Positions 56,280 through 64,000 of a stretch of DNA of 64,000 nucleotides are shown here, piece by piece. Each line of letters opens with the position of its first letter. Positions within the stretch are counted from its first letter, which is position 1. The notes below the pieces were generated by a model, which saw only the letters and a list, made by a program, of their open reading frames with translations, made no database searches and was not told where the DNA came from. A program made the translations under genes and the position numbers. Source of the DNA: Roseburia sp. 831b (GTDB lineage: Bacteria; Bacillota; Clostridia; Lachnospirales; Lachnospiraceae); NCBI RefSeq assembly GCF_001940165.2, contig NZ_CP135162.1, positions 857,501-921,500 of the forward strand. The letters are read 5' to 3'.

Positions 56280-57158
56280 ATGAGACTGACAGAATTATTA
56301 CAAAAAGAAGAAGTGACAATTTCCTGTGAATTGTTCCCACCAAAGTTAGGAACACAGCTGGAAAATTACAAAAACATTGTAAAGCAGATGGCGGAATTAA
56401 AGCCTGCATATATGAGTGTCACTTATGGCGCAACAGGTGGAACGTCAGATTATACGGTAGAACTTGCCAATGAAGTTTTGAATGTGAATCATATTCCGGC
56501 ATTGGCGCACTTAACCTGTGCATCTTCCACGAAGGAGAAAGTTGCTTCTGTGATTGAGGAATTAAAGGAAAAGAAAATTGAGAATATCCTGGCGCTGCGT
56601 GGTGACATTCCACAGAATGTAGATTTCCCACTGCCGAATCAGTATAAACATGCCAGTGAACTGATTGCGGATATCAAAGCACAGGGTGATTTTTGTATTG
56701 GTGGCGCATGTTATCCGGAAGGACATCCAGAGGCAGATACGATTTACGATGATTTAGCACATTTAAAGGAAAAAGTGGATGCCGGATGTGAATTTTTGAC
56801 AACACAGATGTTTTTTGATAATAATATCTTATACAATTTCATGTACAAAGCATTGAAGATGGGCATTGATGTTCCGGTTGTAGCAGGTATTATGCCGGTT
56901 ACCAATGCGAATCAGGTAAAACGTATCATGTCATTATCCGGAAATATGGTTCCGCCTAGATTTCTTGCAATTGTAGATCGTTTTGGCGCAGATCCGGATG
57001 CTATGAAACAGGCTGGTATTGCGTATGCAACCGAACAGATTATTGATTTGATTGCAAATGGAGTCAACCATGTACATATTTACACAATGAATAAACCGGA
57101 TATTGCGGGCGCAATTTTAGATAATCTTTCTTATATTTATAAACGTGATGAAAAATAG
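56280..57158 (+). CDS. metF: 5,10-methylenetetrahydrofolate reductase
   Basis: 292-residue flavoprotein barrel making 5-methyltetrahydrofolate. ISCELFPPKLG holds the catalytic Glu region, SVTYGATGG and NILALRGDIP the folate/FAD segments, and TTQMFFDN is conserved. The ATG at 56280 has GGAG 6 bases upstream; the ATG at 56268 lacks a site. Sortase follows after 46 bases without a terminator. Confidence 0.93.
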   Translation: MRLTELLQKEEVTISCELFPPKLGTQLENYKNIVKQMAELKPAYMSVTYGATGGTSDYTVELANEVLNVNHIPALAHLTCASSTKEKVASVIEELKEKKIENILALRGDIPQNVDFPLPNQYKHASELIADIKAQGDFCIGGACYPEGHPEADTIYDDLAHLKEKVDAGCEFLTTQMFFDNNILYNFMYKALKMGIDVPVVAGIMPVTNANQVKRIMSLSGNMVPPRFLAIVDRFGADPDAMKQAGIAYATEQIIDLIANGVNHVHIYTMNKPDIAGAILDNLSYIYKRDEK

Positions 57159-57204
57159 TGGGTCAATCAGTTTGAGATAGTGATGGGAAGGTATGATAGA
57201 TAAG

Positions 57205-58086
57205 ATGGAAGAACAAAAGAAGGGCGTTGTCATGCAAGAGGAACAGGATAAGAAACAGGGAACAGAAAAGAAGAAAAAGAAAAAGAAAAAGCCAGACACC
57301 ATGACTTTCATTTGTATGGTGGTTGGAATTTTATTGATTGTGTTTGCATTAAGCCAGCTGATACCGGTTTTGTACCATTATATAACAGAGGAAAATGCAT
57401 ATGAGGATATGCGGGAAGAATATGTTTCGGTAGATGACGCTAAGAAAAAGAATGGAGAAACAGAGGCAGATAAGAACTGGTGGTATGAGAATATTTCTGT
57501 TGATCTTGAAGCGTTACAAAAAGAGAACAAAGAGGCAGTCGCATGGATTCGTTTTGATTCGATGGATTTAAGTTATCCTGTGATGTATTCCGGCGATAAT
57601 GAAAAATATCTGCACCGTGATCTGGACGGAAAAGACAGCAAGGCGGGAAGCCTTTTTATCGATGAAAAGAATTCACCGGATTTTTCAGACCGGGATACCA
57701 TTATCTATGGACATAATATGAAGAATCTGAGCATGTTCGGCCGGTTGAAAAAGTACAAAAAAGATGGATTTTACGACGATAATCAGTATTTTACAATCTA
57801 TACGACTACAAAAGCTTACCGTTATCATATCTTTTCTTATTTTGATATTGATGAGACAAACGATTTCTTCTTTACAAGTTATGAATCGGATGATGCAATG
57901 GCGAGTCTGATTTCGACGATGAAGAAAAAGTCTTATACCAACACCGGTGTTGAGGTATCAAAGGAGGATAAGGTTGTGACATTATCGACCTGTTCCGCGG
58001 AAGGATACCGTTTCCTGGTGAATGCGGTATTAGAGGAGGAACATGATATGACAACGCAGGATAAGACGACACAGGAGGAAGAATAA
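57205..58086 (+). CDS. srtB: Class B sortase
   Basis: 293-residue membrane transpeptidase attaching proteins to the cell wall. A cytoplasmic Lys-rich stretch (nine Lys in a row) precedes one membrane helix, then the catalytic domain with His170 (IYGHN), Cys263 (TLSTCSAEG) and Arg in EGYRF. GGGAAGG lies 13 bases before ATG 57205 and 1 base before an alternative ATG at 57193. No sorting-signal substrate is visible in the window; the truncated amylase downstream could carry one beyond the edge. Confidence 0.9.
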   Translation: MEEQKKGVVMQEEQDKKQGTEKKKKKKKKPDTMTFICMVVGILLIVFALSQLIPVLYHYITEENAYEDMREEYVSVDDAKKKNGETEADKNWWYENISVDLEALQKENKEAVAWIRFDSMDLSYPVMYSGDNEKYLHRDLDGKDSKAGSLFIDEKNSPDFSDRDTIIYGHNMKNLSMFGRLKKYKKDGFYDDNQYFTIYTTTKAYRYHIFSYFDIDETNDFFFTSYESDDAMASLISTMKKKSYTNTGVEVSKEDKVVTLSTCSAEGYRFLVNAVLEEEHDMTTQDKTTQEEE

Positions 58087-58088
58087 GA

Positions 58089-58541
58089 ATGAGACCGGAA
58101 GAGTTAAATCATAAACTGACTGAGATGATACAGGCGACAAAGGAAGGAAAAATTCACTGGAACGTACAGGTACAGTCAACGGAATCCAACGATATTTCAG
58201 ACAAGCCAAAAGTAGAAGAGGATGGATTGACCTGGACGGTGGATGAGTTTTATGTATCCTACTATTGTAAATATAAAAATCAGGATTTTTTGCTTACCAC
58301 CTATGAGATGATTAAGAAATCAGATGGTAGGACCAGAACCTCAAACATGATTTTTCTGCCACCACTTGGGAACCGTTTTTTCAATTTGCATACGCTGCTT
58401 CCATATAGTGTGGAGGCATCTGCAGTCCTGGTCAGCCAGTGCTGCAATCTTTGGAAACTCCTTTTAGATATGTATAAAATCGACCATTCCAGCGTATATT
58501 TAGAGGTAAATCCAGGGAAATTAGAGATTGAAGAAGAATGA
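58089..58541 (+). CDS. Hypothetical protein next to sortase
   Basis: 150 residues, no signal peptide and no membrane helix. It contains two adjacent Cys (VSQCCNLW) and a run FYVSYYCKYKNQDFLLTTYE. I do not recognise the family. It starts 2 bases after the sortase stop, so the two are co-translated. Confidence 0.6.
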   Translation: MRPEELNHKLTEMIQATKEGKIHWNVQVQSTESNDISDKPKVEEDGLTWTVDEFYVSYYCKYKNQDFLLTTYEMIKKSDGRTRTSNMIFLPPLGNRFFNLHTLLPYSVEASAVLVSQCCNLWKLLLDMYKIDHSSVYLEVNPGKLEIEEE

Positions 58542-58553
58542 AACATACAAAAT

Positions 58554-58616
58554 TTGACAATAACCTTGAAAAATTATAAAAAAAGTGTTAAAATTTTAAC
58601 ATCTGGTAATACCAGA
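58554..58616 (+). promoter_or_regulatory. Promoter, palindrome and hairpin before the DUF5692 gene
   Basis: TTGACA (58554-58559), 17 bases, TAAAAA (58577-58582). Immediately after comes the perfect palindrome GTTAAAATTTTAAC (58587-58600), then the hairpin TCTGGT-AAT-ACCAGA (58602-58616). Confidence 0.6.
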
Positions 58617-58663
58617 GGAAAACATAATAGTATAAATAATTTTTTCAAGGGAGGAGAATTATT

Positions 58664-59704
58664 ATGTTGTTTCAAATTTATGGAGATAACTCCATGTGGC
58701 AGCTTTTAGGCTGGGTATTAGTATTTGCTAGTTTAGTAATTGCTAATGAAATTGCTCGTCGTACAAAAGTCGGTGGACTTCTTTGCTTCGTAGCATTACC
58801 ACTTGTATTAACCGTTTACTTTATTGCAATTTATGTTTCTGCAGCAGCAGGAGCAGAATGGGCACTCAACAATGACACATATGTACATATGACAAGTTGG
58901 TTCCATTATGCAAAATTATATGCAGCAACAGCTGGATGTATCGGCTTCATGATGATCAAATACAAATGGGGAGTTGGTAAAACTCACTGGTTCAAGGCAT
59001 TCCCATTTGTTATCGTTGCTATCAACATCTTAATCGCTGTATGCAGCGATTTCGAATCTGCAATCAGAGGTGCTCATGCATTAGCTGAAACGGGTTCCAG
59101 ATGGTGGTTATCTAGCGAGGGCGTATGGCTCTATGGTGGATGGTGGAACGTTGTAAATGGTATCGCCGGAATCCTTAACATCTTCTGTATGACAGGATGG
59201 TGGGGAGTTTACTCATCCAAGAAGAAAGACGATATGTTATGGCCAGATATGACTGTATTCTTCATCGTTGCATATGATCTTTGGAACTTTGAGTATACAT
59301 ACAACAACCTGCCTACACATGCTTGGTATTGTGGTCTTGCGTTATTACTTGCCCCTACATTTGCAAATGCATTCTGGAACAAAGGTGGCTGGATTCAGAA
59401 CCGTGCTAACACACTTGCATTATGGTGTATGTTCGCTCAGGTATTCCCATTATTCCAGGATCAGGGTAAATTCGCAGTTATCACAAGACTTTACTCCGAT
59501 GGATTCATGGACAAAGCAACACATCCTACAACAGCAGATCCTACTGCACAGGGCGTTGTTTCAATCATCGCACTTGTTGCTAACGTAATCGTTCTTACTA
59601 TTATCATCAAACGTTCTATCGAACAGAAGAAGAACCCTTACAAAGAAGAAATCTTCAAAGGAACAAAAGACTTTGAACTTGCTATGGCAAGAGTAGAAGA
59701 CTAA
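58664..59704 (+). CDS. Multi-pass membrane protein, DUF5692-like
   Basis: 346 residues with about eight hydrophobic helices and an unusual richness in Trp and Tyr, including GGWWNVVNGIAG and YDLWNFEYTYNNLPTHAWYC. It resembles DUF5692 proteins of gut bacteria, function unknown (family call from memory). Codon choice is strongly biased, as in highly expressed genes. GGGAGGAG precedes the ATG. A single-gene unit with its own promoter and terminator. Confidence 0.65.
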   Translation: MLFQIYGDNSMWQLLGWVLVFASLVIANEIARRTKVGGLLCFVALPLVLTVYFIAIYVSAAAGAEWALNNDTYVHMTSWFHYAKLYAATAGCIGFMMIKYKWGVGKTHWFKAFPFVIVAINILIAVCSDFESAIRGAHALAETGSRWWLSSEGVWLYGGWWNVVNGIAGILNIFCMTGWWGVYSSKKKDDMLWPDMTVFFIVAYDLWNFEYTYNNLPTHAWYCGLALLLAPTFANAFWNKGGWIQNRANTLALWCMFAQVFPLFQDQGKFAVITRLYSDGFMDKATHPTTADPTAQGVVSIIALVANVIVLTIIIKRSIEQKKNPYKEEIFKGTKDFELAMARVED

Positions 59705-59786
59705 TAGCAAATTGCAAAAAAATTCAGACGAAAATTTAGTAAATTTTCGTAGTACCATTTCTCTAATGGGAGGAATGATAAAGGAA

Positions 59787-59825
59787 GAAACCGTGAAAAT
59801 ATCCAATTTTTCACGGTTTCTTTTT
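59787..59825 (+). terminator. Terminator after the DUF5692-like gene
   Basis: GAAACCGTGAAAA pairs with TTTTCACGGTTTC, then five T. Confidence 0.9.
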
Positions 59826-59838
59826 GCGTTATTGCACA

Positions 59839-59867
59839 TTGAGAAACCTTTGAAAAAGAAATATAAT
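59839..59867 (+). promoter_or_regulatory. Promoter of the secreted amylase gene
   Basis: TTGAGA (59839-59844), 17 bases, TATAAT (59862-59867). The leader is about 135 bases. The 59705-60009 gap otherwise holds only the preceding terminator; I see no gene in it. Confidence 0.65.
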
Positions 59868-60009
59868 TAAATTACGAAAAAATGCGAAAAAATTTGGGGA
59901 GGTTTTACAAATCAAAAAAGTCGGAAAATGGGAGAAAAAAGGACTATTTTTGTAGGAGAGGTACCTAAAGAAGTATTTTTTCGAAAAAAGAAGGAGAAGG
60001 GTGAAAAAG

Positions 60010-63000
60010 ATGAAAAGGTTTTTCAAGAGAGCAGTCAGTATGGGGCTGATTGCTACACTGGTGGCAACATTACTGCCATCTTCATTTGGATGGTCTCTGA
60101 CAGCAAAAGCTGCAGAAAATACGGTTGTCGTTTCGGACCTTATGCAGGTTAAAATTGGTGAAACAGTAACCGATATGCAACTTTATCGAAATGGCGTCTA
60201 TGAGGCAGCATGTAATCTTACCGCAGGTACCTATGAGGCAAATCTGTTGGTAAATGGCGAGACAGTAGGAGATGCGGATAGCGTTACAGTATCCGCAGAT
60301 GAGACGGTATATTTCCGTTACCGGGATGGGGTGTTCCAGGATTCTGTCAGTGATAACACATTAGTACATAGCGCTGCGATTGTTGGTAATTTTATGGGCA
60401 TAGAGTTCTTGAGTGATTCAGAGGATGAAACTTCCCGGTATGACATTGCTAGCTGGAATCCGGAAGATACCAATGCCGAGCTTGCATACATTGGCGGTGG
60501 ACTGTATGAAAGAACATACTATTTCAAAGAGTTAACAGAAGATGTGGAACTTGCAGACGGTGGATATAAGGTAGCATTTGATGATGCATGGGGCAGTGAT
60601 TTTGGAAATGGAAGCAGCAATATTGCACTGACTATTCCGGCAGGAAGCACATCGCTTACCGTACTTTGTGATGAAATTAACAGAGTTGTTTATGATTCCA
60701 TCCGTACACCGGATTTTGTCATCAAACAAAACAGTGGTGATGTAAATGCAAATGCTTTTCACACAACCGTTTCCTTAATTGGAACAGCAAGATGTGATGA
60801 GGCAGCAAACTGGTCAGCAGGTGCAACTGGATATGAGTTCTCCCAGATATCCGACACGTTATTTCTTTATCAGAAGGTGTTTGCAGCTGGCAATTATGAA
60901 TACAAATGTGTATTCAATTACAGCAATTGGTATGAGGCAGAGGGTGGAAATAAAAAATTAGCCATTGAAGCGGATAATACCAATGTCATATTTTTATATG
61001 ATACGACAACAGGACTTTTGAAAGATTCCTTGAACAATGCAAGTGAAGTAGCACAGGCTCTTGGCATGGAGGCTGAACCAGAGGCACCGGCTGAGGCAAA
61101 AGTAGAAGATTTAGCAAATGGTAAGACAAGATTTACCATGCCGGTTCCACAGGGTAGTTCCGTAGAGCTTTACTATGCCGCAAAAGCAGACGTAGAAAAA
61201 GATGGTGCGTCGGCGTTTGAAAAGCTTGCACTGAATAAAACAAAAACAGAAGAAGAGACAGGAAATGATGTTTACCAGACACAAGATTTATTCTTAGGTG
61301 ACAACGCAATTGATGCTGTATACTACTACATGGTAGATGGAAATAAGCAGTTGGATTCTTCGAATGATACAGTGACCGTTAATGGGGAAAACTATTCTTC
61401 CTATACGAGAGATGCATTTAAAGGACGTCTTGTCAATGTGCCGGGTACATTCCCTGGTCCAAGCTGGGACGCAGCTTCCAATAAGATGACTTATGTTGGA
61501 AATGGTATTTACCAATATACATTTAAAGATGTTCCTGCAGCAAATTATCAGTTTAAGATTTCGTTTGGTTCCTGGGACGAGAACTATGGTGTTGCCGGAA
61601 AGCCAGGCGGAGACAATTATAGCCTTACCGTACCGGAAAAACAGGATGTAACGGTTTATTATAGTGATTTCAGTCATCTTGCAGTGACAAGCATTGATTA
61701 TGTATTTGCAGATATTTCCTTATTGGGAACCGGTATTCCTGCAGATACCAAATTGACAGACGAAGGTCTAACCGGTATCTATTCGGTAACGGTTCCAATG
61801 AAAAAAGGAACTTATACAGACTTGAAATTACACGATAACAAAGAAAACGTTTCCTATGAATTTGGAACTGTAAAAGTAGACGAGGATAAGGATGTCACCT
61901 TCTATTACGATCCAAGTTCTGAGGTATTCTACTGTGATGCCTCCAATGAACCGATTGAAGAGGAACATATTTATTACAACACAAAATCCAGCGACTGCAA
62001 GAGCGTGTATGGAGCAGTTGCAACCGGGGAGGATGTTACGTTTACCATTCAGACCGGAACGGATATCAAAAATGTACGTCTTGTGGTAAAGGGTGTTGAA
62101 AAGAAAGTATTACCACTCGAAAAAACAGGAGACGTTACAGACGGCGTACAAAAATGGAGCGTTACAACCAACTTTTCCAAAATCGGTGAAGTACAGTATT
62201 ATTTTGTATTATCAAATGGTTCTGCAGTAAAAATTTATTCAGATGATGACGGATATTATGGAGAGGGAATGGTTACCGATTTAACCAATATCAAACCATA
62301 CGATTTGGTTGTTTATCAGGATGGATTCAAGACACCGGACTGGATGAAGAATGCGGTAATCTATCAGATTTTCCCAGAACGTTTCTTTGACGGTGATGTC
62401 TCAAATGATTTTGCACAGACATCTGCACGTGGCGAGACGGATTATGAATACATTACAGACTGGGATACATTACCGGAGAATCCAGAGCAGGAGACAAAAT
62501 TAGACGAAGATACTTATAAGTCAACCGGAGCATACTATGGCGATGGCAATTGGAGTAATGAGATTTACGGTGGAGATTTAGCCGGTATCACAGACAAAAT
62601 TGATTACTTAAAGGCACTTGGTGTCAATGTTATTTACATCAATCCGGTATTTTCTTCTATTTCCAGCCACCGTTATGACACCAGTGATTATGAGATGATT
62701 GATCCAATCTTAGGCGATTTAGGTGACTTTAAGGAACTTGTAAAGACAGCAGAAGAAAATGATATGCACATCGTATTAGACGGTGTATTCAACCATGTTT
62801 CTGATGATTCAAAATATTTTGACCGTTATTACAAATATTTAGAGGCTGGAACAACAGCAGTCGGTGCATACCCATATTGGGCTTATGTTTATGATAAAAT
62901 GGCTGCTTCTGGCATTGACCAGGCAACAGCTGAAAAAGACGCAAAAGAATACTTTAAGACAAATTATGGAATTACAGACTTTTCTTATACAGAATGGTTT

Positions 63001-64000
63001 GCAGTTTCAAATGACAGCTACATTACAGATGACAACAAAGAGGTTGTCAAAGATAACGTTGGACTTCGTGCCGGAAAACCAGTGTACAGCTACGAAGGAT
63101 GGTGGGGTTATGACAGCATGCCTGTTATTAAGTCTACCAATGGTTCGGAATATCAGTCTGGAAACTGGGGCGAAAAGATTATTGGAAATGAAGATGGCAC
63201 AAGTGTAACCCAGTACTGGCTGAGCGAAGGCTCTAACGGATGGAGATTGGACGTAGCAAACGAGGTTTCCGATGAAACCTGGCAGAAATTCCGTGAATCG
63301 GTAAAAGCATTGGACAGCGATGCAGTGATTATCGGAGAAATCTGGGATGACGCAACCGAGTATCTGTTGGGAGATATGTATGATTCTGTTATGAACTATG
63401 TCTTCCGTAATGCAGTTCTCTCTTATGCAAAAGGTGGTTCCAAAGAGGATATGGAAAAGACCTTGGAAAAAATCAGAGAGCGTTATCCAAAAGAAGCATT
63501 TTACGCCATGATGAACCTGGTTGGTTCTCATGATACATCACGAGTTCTTTCTTACTTAGATGGAATCGATGACGACAGAAAAGATACCTCAATTGGGGCA
63601 GCATTCCCAACTTATGAGAAAACATCCGATCTTGCAAAACAAAGACAGTATCTGGTAGCATTTTTACAGTTTACGTATGCAGGTGCTCCAACCATCTATT
63701 ATGGAGACGAAATTGGTATGGTTGGTGCAGATGACCCGGATGACAGACGTGCATTTACCTGGGGAGAAGGAAATAAAGAGCTTGTTACCTGGTATGCAAC
63801 ATTAGCAGACATCAGATCGAACTACGCAGCACTTCGTACCGGAGATGTCACAGTCTTTGACGCAAAAGCAGAGGATGGTACAACATGTGACAGCATTGTT
63901 TCTTATGTAAGAAGTGATGATAAAGATACTTTGGTCGTTCTTGCAAACAATGCACAGGAAGAAAAGACAGTTGTAGTTGATTTGAATGAATTAGGTGTAA
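60010..64000 (+). CDS. Secreted multidomain GH13 amylopullulanase-type enzyme, 3' end outside window
   Basis: At least 1330 residues, open at the window edge. The signal peptide MKRFFKRAVSMG to AKA is cleaved near residue 34. Three pullulanase X25-like modules (about 120-240, 254-340, 475-570; the last with GSWDENYG) and further beta domains precede the GH13 barrel, which starts near residue 777 (WMKNAVIYQIFPERFFDGD). The catalytic residues are Asp1081 (WRLDVANEV), Glu1110 (GEIWDD) and Asp1175 (SHDTSR). It would break down starch or pullulan outside the cell, feeding the cytoplasmic GH13 enzyme. A GTG at 60001 is an alternative start. Confidence 0.9.
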   Translation, partial: MKRFFKRAVSMGLIATLVATLLPSSFGWSLTAKAAENTVVVSDLMQVKIGETVTDMQLYRNGVYEAACNLTAGTYEANLLVNGETVGDADSVTVSADETVYFRYRDGVFQDSVSDNTLVHSAAIVGNFMGIEFLSDSEDETSRYDIASWNPEDTNAELAYIGGGLYERTYYFKELTEDVELADGGYKVAFDDAWGSDFGNGSSNIALTIPAGSTSLTVLCDEINRVVYDSIRTPDFVIKQNSGDVNANAFHTTVSLIGTARCDEAANWSAGATGYEFSQISDTLFLYQKVFAAGNYEYKCVFNYSNWYEAEGGNKKLAIEADNTNVIFLYDTTTGLLKDSLNNASEVAQALGMEAEPEAPAEAKVEDLANGKTRFTMPVPQGSSVELYYAAKADVEKDGASAFEKLALNKTKTEEETGNDVYQTQDLFLGDNAIDAVYYYMVDGNKQLDSSNDTVTVNGENYSSYTRDAFKGRLVNVPGTFPGPSWDAASNKMTYVGNGIYQYTFKDVPAANYQFKISFGSWDENYGVAGKPGGDNYSLTVPEKQDVTVYYSDFSHLAVTSIDYVFADISLLGTGIPADTKLTDEGLTGIYSVTVPMKKGTYTDLKLHDNKENVSYEFGTVKVDEDKDVTFYYDPSSEVFYCDASNEPIEEEHIYYNTKSSDCKSVYGAVATGEDVTFTIQTGTDIKNVRLVVKGVEKKVLPLEKTGDVTDGVQKWSVTTNFSKIGEVQYYFVLSNGSAVKIYSDDDGYYGEGMVTDLTNIKPYDLVVYQDGFKTPDWMKNAVIYQIFPERFFDGDVSNDFAQTSARGETDYEYITDWDTLPENPEQETKLDEDTYKSTGAYYGDGNWSNEIYGGDLAGITDKIDYLKALGVNVIYINPVFSSISSHRYDTSDYEMIDPILGDLGDFKELVKTAEENDMHIVLDGVFNHVSDDSKYFDRYYKYLEAGTTAVGAYPYWAYVYDKMAASGIDQATAEKDAKEYFKTNYGITDFSYTEWFAVSNDSYITDDNKEVVKDNVGLRAGKPVYSYEGWWGYDSMPVIKSTNGSEYQSGNWGEKIIGNEDGTSVTQYWLSEGSNGWRLDVANEVSDETWQKFRESVKALDSDAVIIGEIWDDATEYLLGDMYDSVMNYVFRNAVLSYAKGGSKEDMEKTLEKIRERYPKEAFYAMMNLVGSHDTSRVLSYLDGIDDDRKDTSIGAAFPTYEKTSDLAKQRQYLVAFLQFTYAGAPTIYYGDEIGMVGADDPDDRRAFTWGEGNKELVTWYATLADIRSNYAALRTGDVTVFDAKAEDGTTCDSIVSYVRSDDKDTLVVLANNAQEEKTVVVDLNELGV

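Overview
The window is a chromosomal stretch of a low-to-moderate-GC Firmicute. Gene content and order (IreB/RuvX/DUF1292/RNase J, Era/YqzL/RecO, pyruvate phosphate dikinase beside a single-chain glycyl-tRNA synthetase, FabK-type fatty acid synthesis, class B sortase, starch enzymes) point to a Lachnospiraceae bacterium of the Roseburia/Agathobacter (Eubacterium rectale) group. This assignment is from protein recognition only. I saw no rRNA, tRNA, CRISPR array or intact prophage.

Layout. 1-7.7 kb: tail of a tRNA methylthiotransferase (mtaB), the ireB-ruvX-DUF1292-RNase J block, a truncated MltG-like membrane protein, an O-methyltransferase, a U32 peptidase and a beta-propeller lactonase. 7.66-7.94 kb: a dense intergenic region with a terminator, a 19-bp inverted repeat, a GC-rich folded element, a second terminator, a consensus promoter and a perfect 20-bp palindrome. 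7.9-17.4 kb: one complete type II fatty acid synthesis operon, acpP-accB-accC-accD-accA-fabH-fabK-fabD-fabG-fabF-fabZ, closed by a MarR-family gene that probably regulates it. 17.4-23.4 kb: aroC (minus strand) divergent from aroA, then tgt, yajC and an L,D-transpeptidase. 23.5-30.3 kb: leuB, ilvD, ilvB, serC and serA. 30.6-31.6 kb: a broken Rpn-family nuclease/transposase gene. 31.6-43.0 kb: mscS, a cold-shock gene, an M16C peptidase, era-yqzL-recO, a lipoprotein, glycyl-tRNA synthetase and ppdK.

43.2-46.7 kb is an accessory island with the look of a decayed conjugative element. It holds two HTH regulators, each with its own palindromic operator, and a 407-residue HTH/ankyrin-like protein preceded by a cluster of TATGCT half-sites. 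This is followed by a 58-residue protein that is 22% methionine, a CD1845-like membrane protein, a gene with an internal stop and a probable C-terminal scrap of a serine recombinase. 46.8-64 kb: apt with a purine permease, an acetyltransferase, a zinc-ribbon protein, an amino-acid ABC transporter, an intracellular GH13 enzyme, an Hpt protein, an Sfp-type phosphopantetheinyl transferase, greA, metF, sortase B, a DUF5692-type membrane protein, and a large secreted GH13 amylopullulanase that runs off the window end.

The most unusual items are: (1) the ABC transporter protein at 50211, whose solute-binding domain appears circularly permuted (second half first) and fused to the permease; (2) the regulatory island with its Met-rich microprotein; (3) an AccD without its zinc ribbon; (4) the structured element before the fab operon; and (5) the Rpn gene disrupted by an exact 10-bp tandem duplication.
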